DNA from: an uncultured Prevotellaceae bacterium
Lineage (GTDB): Bacteria > Bacteroidota > Bacteroidia > Bacteroidales > Bacteroidaceae
Assembly: GCA_900318815.1 (NCBI GenBank)
Contig: ONMA01000047.1
Coordinates: 1-37,310, forward strand
Direction of reading: 5' to 3'
Length of the DNA: 37,310 bases
Part shown: piece by piece, positions 24,752 to 31,702 of the stretch
How positions within the stretch are numbered: the first letter of the stretch is position 1
How the letters are laid out: each line of letters starts with the position of its first letter
Made by a program: the position numbers and the translations under genes
Notes under the pieces: generated by a model
Told to the model about the DNA's origin: nothing
Database searches by the model: none
What the model saw: only the letters and a program-made list of their open reading frames with translations

Positions 24752-25552
24752 TTATCGTACTACCTCGGTAAACTCCGGCTTGGCGTCAGCCGTCTTTCCT
24801 ACCGTTACAAAAATAACAGAGGTAGACTCTTCGCCGTTCATTCCCCGGCCTTTTACCGTAAACTTGTAGTCCGTACTTTCTGGCGTCTCACGCTTCCCCA
24901 CTGTCTGCGGGGTTCCCAAAGGGAACTGATAGCTTGAGCAGGCTGCATCAAAGATTGCCCGTTCGGCATCGGTCACCGGTTGCTGGGACGAATAGTCGGG
25001 CAATGGGGAAACTGTTCCCGCTTTGTAGCCGTTCTCTTTCAGGAATCGGTCGAGTTCACGTTCCGCAGCCGCCACACGTGCCGTACGGACGCCATAGCCC
25101 TTCTGCACTTTAGCCTCGGGCAAGGCTTTCTTCAGCATGTCAGACGAAGTGTTCAGGCCACCGCTGCCGAACGTACAGAACGGCACCACCTTCTTGCCGG
25201 CAAAGTCTTGCTCCTTGACCAGCGTGAAGACTGGCATCGCATAAGTTCCGAACCAGATGGGATAACCCAAGAAGATGACGTCGTAGTCAGCAATCTTCGA
25301 CTTCAGCGGCTTGATGGCAGGCGTTTCACCGCTCTGCATCTCCCGCTGTCCGCGAGTGATTGTCTCCTGGAAATTTCCAGAATAAGGCTCAACGGCCTCA
25401 ATAGCCTCAATGTCGGCTCCCAATTGCTTCTGCAATTCCTGGGCTACCGTCTTCGTTGTTCCCGTCTCTGAATAGTAAAGTACGAGCATTTTCTGGGAAT
25501 ACCCCGTTGTCATAGCTGTCATAAGCGCCAATAAGGATAAAAACTTCTTCAT
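24752..25552 (-). CDS. secreted flavodoxin-family protein
   Basis: 266 residues from ATG 25552, chosen since the -7 box at 25587-25580 puts the upstream ATG (25582) outside the transcript and MKKFLSLLALMTAMTTGYSQ is a proper signal peptide. The flavodoxin domain shows the FMN phosphate loop YYSETGTTKTVA (about 28-39), IFLGYPIWFGTYAMP and CTFGSGGLNTSSDM. A C-terminal extension of about 80 residues follows, including a beta-rich segment (YKFTVKGRGMNG). Periplasmic flavodoxin-like proteins with this layout are frequent in Bacteroidetes; the redox partner is unknown. It is monocistronic and not evidently linked to nitrogen metabolism. Confidence 0.87.
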   Translation of the reverse strand: MKKFLSLLALMTAMTTGYSQKMLVLYYSETGTTKTVAQELQKQLGADIEAIEAVEPYSGNFQETITRGQREMQSGETPAIKPLKSKIADYDVIFLGYPIWFGTYAMPVFTLVKEQDFAGKKVVPFCTFGSGGLNTSSDMLKKALPEAKVQKGYGVRTARVAAAERELDRFLKENGYKAGTVSPLPDYSSQQPVTDAERAIFDAACSSYQFPLGTPQTVGKRETPESTDYKFTVKGRGMNGEESTSVIFVTVGKTADAKPEFTEVVR

Positions 25553-25579
25553 TTTGTCATTCTTTATTGATTGATGGTG

Positions 25580-25587
25580 CAAAGATA
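25580..25587 (-). promoter_or_regulatory. -7 box of the flavodoxin gene
   Basis: TATCTTTG on the minus strand, 27 nt before the ATG. No convincing -33. Confidence 0.5.
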
Positions 25588-25628
25588 CAAAATAATTCTC
25601 ATAACAGACGTCACCAGCTCCCGATTAT

Positions 25629-25692
25629 TTTGCTTACGGCAAACCTCGGGTTTGCTTACGGTAAAGTCGGGGTTTGCTTACGGCAAAGTTCG
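25629..25692. repeat. three 22-bp tandem dyads
   Basis: Units start at 25629, 25651 and 25673, each with TTTGC-TTACG-GCAAA or a close variant (one arm imperfect in the second and third). The 22-bp period is about two helical turns. It lies between the divergent flavodoxin and pyrG promoters. Confidence 0.8.
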
Positions 25693-25770
25693 TCCCTTAC
25701 AAAATGCAAGAAAAACGTCGGTTTTTGAGGCAAAACGAAAGGATACGGACGGAACTTCGGCCGCAGAACC

Positions 25771-25783
25771 TTACACTTTGACA
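25771..25783 (+). promoter_or_regulatory. nitrogen-box dyad upstream of pyrG
   Basis: TTACACTTTGACA, eight of ten arm positions, 62 nt upstream of the -7 box. Its first ten bases equal those of the glnK site. Confidence 0.55.
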
Positions 25784-25821
25784 GTTAAGGGTATTTTTAA
25801 CAATCAAAATAGGATGCGATG

Positions 25822-25853
25822 ATTGGCTGTCAGCGAGAATAGTCGTAATTTTG
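25822..25853 (+). promoter_or_regulatory. pyrG-asnB promoter
   Basis: ATTG (25822-25825), 20-nt spacer, TAATTTTG (25846-25853). Confidence 0.75.
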
Positions 25854-25878
25854 CAGTCCATAAAATAGATTTCGTTTT

Positions 25879-27552
25879 ATGGAAACAAAGTACATCTTCG
25901 TCACAGGCGGCGTCGTATCCTCGTTGGGAAAGGGCATCATCTCCGCCAGCATCGGCAAGTTGCTGCAGGCACGCGGCTTCAAAGTCACTATCCAGAAGTT
26001 CGACCCGTATATCAATATCGACCCTGGCACGCTAAACCCTTACGAGCACGGCGAATGTTACGTGACAGAAGACGGTTTTGAAACCGATCTCGACTTAGGA
26101 CACTACGAGCGCTTTACAGGTATTCACACAACACGGAACAACTCTATAACAACTGGTCGCATCTACAAGACTGTCATCGACCGTGAGCGCCACGGCGACT
26201 ATTTAGGCAAGACGATTCAGGTGGTGCCGCACATCACGGACGAGATCAAGCGAAGGATGCTGCGCTTAGAAGTTGACGAGTTTACAAGTAAACAAGTTGA
26301 CAAGTTGAATGCTGACGGGAACAACTCGTTAACTTGTCAACTCGTCAACTCGTCAACTGAATATGACTTTGTCATCACCGAAGTCGGCGGCACCATCGGC
26401 GACATCGAGAGCGCGCCGTTCATGGAGGCTATCCGCCAATTGCGCTGGCAGTTGGGCCGCGATGCGGTTTGCGTCCACCTGACGTATGTGCCCTACCTGA
26501 AGGCTGCCGACGAGTTGAAGACAAAGCCTACACAACACTCGGTGAAGGAATTGCAGGGGATGGGTATCCAGCCCGACATTCTCGTGCTACGCACGGAACG
26601 TCACCTTGATGATAGTATGCGCATGAAGGTTGCTTCGTTCTGCAACGTCGATCTGGAGTGCGTCGTGCAGAGCGAGGATATGCCGAGCATCTACGAAGTG
26701 CCCGTGAGCATGCAGAAACAAGGGCTTGACGCCGCCATCATGCGGAAAATAGGCATCCCCGTCGGTGAAACGCCGGCAATGAAACCTTGGCACGACTTCC
26801 TCGACAAACAGCGCAATGCCAAGCGCGAGGTACACATCGGACTCGTCGGCAAGTATGATCTGCAGGATGCTTACAAGAGCATCCGCGAGAGCCTCAACCT
26901 CGCCGGCATCTATAATGACGTGAAAGTCCGTCTGCACTTTGTGAACAGTCAGGAGCTGACGACGGAAAACGTCGCCACGCAACTGGAGGGTATGGCGGGC
27001 ATCGTCATCTGTCCAGGCTTCGGTCAGCGTGGCATCGAGGGCAAAATCATTGCTGCCGAATACACCCGCACCCACAACATTCCCACCTTCGGTATCTGCT
27101 TAGGTATGCAGATGATGGTCATAGAGTTTGCCCGCAACGTGTTGGGCTATAAGGATGCCAATAGTGCCGAGATGGACGATAAGACACCACATAATGTCAT
27201 TGACATGATGGAGGAACAGAAGACCATCACACAAATGGGTGGCACCATGCGACTGGGTGCATACGATTGTGAACTGCGAGAAGGCAGTCGTACAGTGGAG
27301 GCCTACGGAAAAGCTACGAGCATCCGCGAGAGACACCGCCATCGTTACGAGTTCAACAACGCCTATAAAGAGGAATATGAGCTGGCTGGCATGAAATGCG
27401 TAGGCATCAACCCTGCCGCCGACCTCGTCGAGATTGTCGAGATACCAGAAAAGCGCTGGTACATCGGTACGCAGTTCCACCCCGAATACTCATCGACCGT
27501 GCTCCACCCGCATCCTCTGTTTATGAGTTTCATTGAAACAATTAAACATTAA
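25879..27552 (+). CDS. pyrG: CTP synthase
   Basis: 557 residues. Converts UTP to CTP using ATP and glutamine. The synthetase domain begins YIFVTGGVVSSLGKGI with the P-loop, then KFDPYINIDPGTLNPYEHGE. The C-terminal class I glutaminase shows FGICLGMQ (nucleophile Cys) and FHPEYSS. Between RRMLRLEV and YDFVITEVGG the protein has about 30 extra residues (131-160, for example EFTSKQVDKLNADG) where other CTP synthases have only a short loop. These are encoded by the paired AGTTGACR repeat block. It is the first gene of the pyrG-purF-amtB'-asnB unit. Confidence 0.96.
   Translation: METKYIFVTGGVVSSLGKGIISASIGKLLQARGFKVTIQKFDPYINIDPGTLNPYEHGECYVTEDGFETDLDLGHYERFTGIHTTRNNSITTGRIYKTVIDRERHGDYLGKTIQVVPHITDEIKRRMLRLEVDEFTSKQVDKLNADGNNSLTCQLVNSSTEYDFVITEVGGTIGDIESAPFMEAIRQLRWQLGRDAVCVHLTYVPYLKAADELKTKPTQHSVKELQGMGIQPDILVLRTERHLDDSMRMKVASFCNVDLECVVQSEDMPSIYEVPVSMQKQGLDAAIMRKIGIPVGETPAMKPWHDFLDKQRNAKREVHIGLVGKYDLQDAYKSIRESLNLAGIYNDVKVRLHFVNSQELTTENVATQLEGMAGIVICPGFGQRGIEGKIIAAEYTRTHNIPTFGICLGMQMMVIEFARNVLGYKDANSAEMDDKTPHNVIDMMEEQKTITQMGGTMRLGAYDCELREGSRTVEAYGKATSIRERHRHRYEFNNAYKEEYELAGMKCVGINPAADLVEIVEIPEKRWYIGTQFHPEYSSTVLHPHPLFMSFIETIKH
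26271..26358. repeat. inverted pair of AGTTGACR repeats inside pyrG
   Basis: Left arm 26271-26306 and right arm 26323-26358 are inverted repeats matching at 30 of 36 positions, each built of AGTTGACR octamers, around a 16-nt centre. Read through in frame. Confidence 0.82.
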
Positions 27553-27572
27553 ACATTAAAGATTAAACATTA
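27543..27572. repeat. AT-rich ATTAAAC(A) spacer between pyrG and purF
   Basis: Tandem ATTAAACATTAAAGATTAAAC-type units fill the 20-nt gap and the pyrG 3' end. No promoter seen. Confidence 0.5.
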
Positions 27573-29405
27573 ATGGAGCAATTAAAGCATGAATGTGGTG
27601 TGGCGATGATTCGCCTGTTGAAACCGCTGTCGTATTACGAAAAGAAATACGGCACTTGGGCCTACGGCTTCAACAAACTCTATCTGATGATGGAGAAGCA
27701 GCACAACCGCGGTCAGGAGGGAGCAGGTATTGCCTCGGTGAGTCTCGGCAACAGACCCGGAACAGAGTATATGTTCCGTGAGAAGGCCGAGGGCAAGGAT
27801 GCCATCACGGAGATTTTCAGTCGTGTGACGGAGGAGATGAAGGGTGAGCTGTTGATGGGTCACCTGCGCTATTCGACGACTGGCAAAAGCGGACTGACGT
27901 TCGTTCATCCATTCTTGCGCCGTAACAACTGGCGCGCCAAAAACCTCTGTTTGTGCGGCAACTTTAACATGACCAACATCGACGAGATCTTTGATTTTCT
28001 GACAGCGCAGGGCCAGTCGCCGCGCATCTACGGCGACTCCTACATCACACTCGAACTGATGGGCCACCGTCTGGACCGCGAGGTGGAGCGACTGTTCGTG
28101 GAGGCGAAAAACAAAGGACTCGAGGGCACAGACATCACCAACTACATTGACGACCACGTGGAAATGGCCAACGTGCTGCGCACAACCATGCAGCACTACG
28201 ACGGCGGCTACGTGATGTGCGGACTGACCGGTAGCGGCGAGATGTTCTCCGTGCGCGACCCCTGGGGCATCCGTCCGGCATTCTGGTATCAAGATGACGA
28301 AATTATTGCCGTGGCCAGCGAGCGCCCCGTGTTACAGACGACCTTCGACCTTCAGGCCGAGGACATCCGTGAGTTGAAGCCCGGTCAGGCCATCATAGTA
28401 CATAAGAATGGCGAAAGCAAACTTGAGCAGATCATGCCTGCCCAACAACTGTCAGCCTGCTCCTTCGAACGCATCTATTTCAGCCGTGGTTCCGATTGCG
28501 ATATTTATCAGGAGCGCAAACGACTCGGCGAACAGCTGACGCCAGCCATCCTGAATGCTATTGACAACGACATCGACAACACCGTTTTTTCATATATCCC
28601 CAACACCGCCGAAGTTGCTTACTACGGCATGACTGACGGTTTCCGGCAGCAAGGCTATAACGTCCGCACGGAGAAGGTAGTATGGAAAGACATCAAGATG
28701 CGCACCTTCATTGCCGACAACTCTGAACGCAACGATCTGGCCGCTCACGTCTACGATATCAGCTACGGCTCGTTAAAGCCCTACAAGGATAACCTCGTCA
28801 TCATCGACGACTCCATCGTACGCGGTACGACCCTGAAGGAGAGCATCTTCAAGATTCTAGACCGTCTGCACCCCAAGAAGATAGTCATGGTCAGCTCGTC
28901 ACCGCAGATACGCTATCCCGACTACTACGGCATCGATATGGCTCGTCTGGAGGAGTTCTGTGCCTTTCGCGCCACGATGGCACTCATCGAGGAGCGGGGC
29001 CTGTGGCAGCTGGTGAATGAGACGTACAGGAAATGCAAGGCCTCCCCAAGCCCCTCCGAAGGAGGGGATGTTCAGATACCTACGAAGGCTGATCCAAGTA
29101 ACCAAACACCCCCTCCTTCGGAGGGGCTTGGGGAGGCTTTAAACTATGTTCGTGCGATCTACGCCCCGTTCACGGTCGACGAGATCAACGCGAAAATTGT
29201 CGAGATGTTGCGTCCTAAGGGCATGCAGGCACCCATCGAATTGGTGTTCCAGAGCATCGAAGGCCTGCACGAAGCCTGCCCCAACCATCCGGGTGACTGG
29301 TATTTTACGGGACACTACCCCACCCCCGGCGGCACACGGCTGTGTAACCAGGCTTTCGTCAATTATGTTGATCAGAAGGTATTCAATAATAGTGACGGAT
29401 TATAA
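27573..29405 (+). CDS. purF: amidophosphoribosyltransferase-like glutamine amidotransferase
   Basis: 610 residues, longer than classical PurF (about 500). The N-terminal class II glutaminase begins MEQLKHECGVAMI, where Cys8 would be the nucleophile after processing; HLRYSTTGKSG and the GDSYITLELM segment follow. The phosphoribosyltransferase domain has the PRPP loop VIIDDSIVRGTTLKES (about residues 408-423). It should make phosphoribosylamine, the first step of purine synthesis, though this long Bacteroidetes form may be a paralogue of the standard enzyme. A C-terminal extension (about 525-610) follows a 96-bp palindromic insertion that encodes residues about 490-521. Cotranscribed with pyrG upstream. 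Confidence 0.87.
   Translation: MEQLKHECGVAMIRLLKPLSYYEKKYGTWAYGFNKLYLMMEKQHNRGQEGAGIASVSLGNRPGTEYMFREKAEGKDAITEIFSRVTEEMKGELLMGHLRYSTTGKSGLTFVHPFLRRNNWRAKNLCLCGNFNMTNIDEIFDFLTAQGQSPRIYGDSYITLELMGHRLDREVERLFVEAKNKGLEGTDITNYIDDHVEMANVLRTTMQHYDGGYVMCGLTGSGEMFSVRDPWGIRPAFWYQDDEIIAVASERPVLQTTFDLQAEDIRELKPGQAIIVHKNGESKLEQIMPAQQLSACSFERIYFSRGSDCDIYQERKRLGEQLTPAILNAIDNDIDNTVFSYIPNTAEVAYYGMTDGFRQQGYNVRTEKVVWKDIKMRTFIADNSERNDLAAHVYDISYGSLKPYKDNLVIIDDSIVRGTTLKESIFKILDRLHPKKIVMVSSSPQIRYPDYYGIDMARLEEFCAFRATMALIEERGLWQLVNETYRKCKASPSPSEGGDVQIPTKADPSNQTPPPSEGLGEALNYVRAIYAPFTVDEINAKIVEMLRPKGMQAPIELVFQSIEGLHEACPNHPGDWYFTGHYPTPGGTRLCNQAFVNYVDQKVFNNSDGL
29041..29136. repeat. 96-bp inverted-repeat element inside purF
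   Basis: Perfect 27-bp terminal inverted repeats (29041-29067 and 29110-29136), outer end CCTCCCCAAGCCCC, each arm with its own CCCCTCC/GGAGGGG hairpin. 96 bp equals 32 codons, read without a stop. It contains TTCAGATACC, also found at the gltB copy at 17389. Confidence 0.88.
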
Positions 29406-29424
29406 GATTTAAAAGCATAAAGGT

Positions 29425-29931
29425 ATGAAGATTAAAAAGAGATGGATAATCCTGATGACGGCGATGACGCTCATTGCCTTTGCAGGACTGGCGGTAGGAG
29501 AGCCGTCGTTTGAGTGTGACTGGTCGGTCATCTCGGCCGCCGACGTGGCATGGCTCATCACGGCCACGATTTTCGTGTTGATGATGACGCCCGGACTGTC
29601 GTTCTTCTATGGTGGCATGGTGGGGGCGAAGAACGTTATCAGCACCATGCTACAGTCGTTCATCGCCATGGGACTGATTTCCGTCCTCTGGGTAGTCGTC
29701 GGTTTCTCGCTATGCTTCGGCGACGACATCGCCATCGTGTTTGTCTACACCTTTGCTGCGAGTTGGTTGGGCTACAAACTCATCGACAGCCTCATTCCCA
29801 TGCGCGTATCAGCCTACAGCGAGAAGGTCGGCCTCGACTTCTCGCAGCATGACGAGCATTACGGATTGGCGCAGATTGGCGAGCGGGAACTGGCAGAATA
29901 TGAAGAACACATCAGAGAGAAAAATAAATAG
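29425..29931 (+). CDS. amtB: internally deleted ammonium transporter
   Basis: 168 residues against about 450-470 expected. Residues 1 to about 103 are a normal Amt N-terminus (signal-like segment, then DVAWLITATIFVLMMTPGLS, FFYGGMVGAKNV and a third membrane span). Residues from about 104 are a normal Amt C-terminus (last membrane span IVFVYTFAASWLGYKL and tail MRVSAYSEKVGLDFSQHDEH). The central pore helices with both histidines are absent, and the junction is in frame at the GCC codon at 29731. It cannot form an Amt channel. Start and RBS look sound, and it sits 20 nt after purF and 34 nt before asnB. Either a genuine deletion product or an assembly collapse. Confidence 0.85.
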   Translation: MKIKKRWIILMTAMTLIAFAGLAVGEPSFECDWSVISAADVAWLITATIFVLMMTPGLSFFYGGMVGAKNVISTMLQSFIAMGLISVLWVVVGFSLCFGDDIAIVFVYTFAASWLGYKLIDSLIPMRVSAYSEKVGLDFSQHDEHYGLAQIGERELAEYEEHIREKNK

Positions 29932-29965
29932 TAAATTGTAAATCGTCAAATTGTAAATTAAGATT
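29932..29965. repeat. AT-rich spacer before asnB
   Basis: Units of TAAATTGTAAATCG type; same flavour as 23856-23996. Confidence 0.5.
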
Positions 29966-31702
29966 ATGTGTGGAATTGTAGCAATATTAAATGTAAAAGA
30001 GCAGACGCATGCGCTACGTGAAAAGGCGCTGAAGATGAGTCAGAAAATCCGTCATCGCGGACCTGACTGGAGTGGTATTTACTGTGGCGGAAGCGCTATC
30101 CTCGCTCACGAGCGACTGAGCATCGTCGACCCTGAGAGTGGCGGACAGCCGCTTTATAGCCCCCGCCCTTTGGAGGGGGATGGGGGAGGCTTGCAGGTGC
30201 TGGCCGTCAACGGCGAAATCTATAACCATCAGGAGATTCGCCGCCGCTATGCCGGACAGTACGAGTTCCAGACGGGCTCTGACTGCGAGGTGATACTGGC
30301 GCTGTACAGAAGCCTCACCCCCAGCCCCTCTCCGAAAGGCGAGGGGAGTGATTACACTCATGAGCAGATTTGTCAGATGTTGGAACAACTCAGCGGAATC
30401 TTCGCCTTTGTGCTTTACGACGAAGAACGTAACGAGTTCCTGATTGCCCGCGATCCCATCGGTGTCATCCCCCTCTACATCGGCTACGACAGCGACGGAA
30501 CGGTCTATGTGGCCTCCGAGTTGAAGGCCCTCGAAGGACAGTGCGAAAGGTATGAACCCTTCCTCCCCGGACATTATTATTACAGTGGAGAACCCGGTAT
30601 GAAGCGTTACTACCAGCGCGACTGGATGAAGTACGACGCTGTAAAGAATAACTCAGCCAGTGTCGAAGCCATCCATGATGCCCTTGAGGATGCCGTCAAG
30701 CGTCAGCTGATGTCGGACGTGCCTTACGGTGTACTGCTCAGCGGTGGCCTCGACTCATCGGTCATCTCCGCCATTGCCGAGAAATACTCTGAGATGCGTA
30801 TCGAGGACGACTCGAAGACCAAGGCCTACTGGCCCCGCCTGCACTCATTCGCCGTCGGACTGAAAGGCGCGCCCGACCTGGCCAAGGCGAAGCTCGTGGC
30901 CGACCATATCGGCACCGTTCACCACGAGATCAACTATACCATCCAGGAAGGTCTCGATGCCATCCGCGACGTCATCTACTTCATCGAGACCTACGATGTC
31001 ACCACCGTCCGTGCCTCCACGCCTATGTACCTGTTGGCACGTGTCATCAAGTCGATGGGTATCAAGATGGTGCTCTCGGGCGAAGGTGCCGACGAGATCT
31101 TCGGTGGCTATCTCTATTTCCACAAGGCACCGACAGCCAAGGACTTCCACGAAGAGACCGTCCGCAAGCTCTCGAAGCTCTACATGTATGACTGCCTGCG
31201 CGCCAACAAGAGTCTGAGCGCTTGGGGCGTCGAAGGACGCGTACCCTTCCTCGACAAGGAGTTCCTCGATGTTGCCATGCGCACCAACCCCGAGGCCAAG
31301 ATGTGTCCCGGAACAACGATGGAGAAGAAGATTGTTCGCGAGGCTTTCGCCGACATGCTGCCTGCCGAGGTGGCCTGGCGACAGAAGGAGCAGTTCAGCG
31401 ACGGTGTGGGCTATTCATGGATTGACACGCTCAAGCAGATAACTTCCGAAGCCGTCACCGACGAGCAGATGGCGCACGCCGCAGAGCGTTTCCCCATCAA
31501 TCCGCCGAAGAACAAGGAGGAATACTACTACCGTAGCATCTTCGCCGAGCATTTCCCCTCTGATAGTGCCGCACAGAGCGTGCCCAGCGAGGCATCTGTT
31601 GCCTGTTCAACAGCCATCGCCCTCGAATGGGACGCTGCCTTCAAGGGTATGAACGACCCCAGTGGGCGTGCCGTCAAGGGCGTGCACGAACAAGCGTATT
31701 AA
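29966..31702 (+). CDS. asnB: glutamine-hydrolysing asparagine synthetase
   Basis: 578 residues. Makes asparagine from aspartate, glutamine and ATP. Cys2 (MCGIVAIL) is the class II glutaminase nucleophile; RHRGPDWSGIY and NGEIYNH line its pocket. The synthetase domain has the ATP-pyrophosphatase loop LLSGGLDSS (about 257-265) and SGEGADEIFGGY. Two palindromic insertions lie in the glutaminase domain: residues about 65-75 (PRPLEGDGGG) and 116-131 (SLTPSPSPKGEGSDY). It is the last gene of the pyrG unit. Its TAA overlaps the stop of the convergent PL9 gene (shared TTAA), with no hairpin between. Confidence 0.96.
   Translation: MCGIVAILNVKEQTHALREKALKMSQKIRHRGPDWSGIYCGGSAILAHERLSIVDPESGGQPLYSPRPLEGDGGGLQVLAVNGEIYNHQEIRRRYAGQYEFQTGSDCEVILALYRSLTPSPSPKGEGSDYTHEQICQMLEQLSGIFAFVLYDEERNEFLIARDPIGVIPLYIGYDSDGTVYVASELKALEGQCERYEPFLPGHYYYSGEPGMKRYYQRDWMKYDAVKNNSASVEAIHDALEDAVKRQLMSDVPYGVLLSGGLDSSVISAIAEKYSEMRIEDDSKTKAYWPRLHSFAVGLKGAPDLAKAKLVADHIGTVHHEINYTIQEGLDAIRDVIYFIETYDVTTVRASTPMYLLARVIKSMGIKMVLSGEGADEIFGGYLYFHKAPTAKDFHEETVRKLSKLYMYDCLRANKSLSAWGVEGRVPFLDKEFLDVAMRTNPEAKMCPGTTMEKKIVREAFADMLPAEVAWRQKEQFSDGVGYSWIDTLKQITSEAVTDEQMAHAAERFPINPPKNKEEYYYRSIFAEHFPSDSAAQSVPSEASVACSTAIALEWDAAFKGMNDPSGRAVKGVHEQAY
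30158..30190. repeat. in-frame GC palindromic element inside asnB
   Basis: CCCCCGCCC, loop, GGAGGGGGATGGGGGAGGC. Reverse orientation relative to the copy at 30312. Confidence 0.72.
30312..30358. repeat. in-frame GC palindromic element inside asnB
   Basis: GCCTCACCCCC end, CCCTCTCC/GGCGAGGGG hairpin, then AGTGATTACACT. It encodes SLTPSPSPKGEGSDYT, nearly the peptide of the gltB copy at 15658. Confidence 0.83.
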
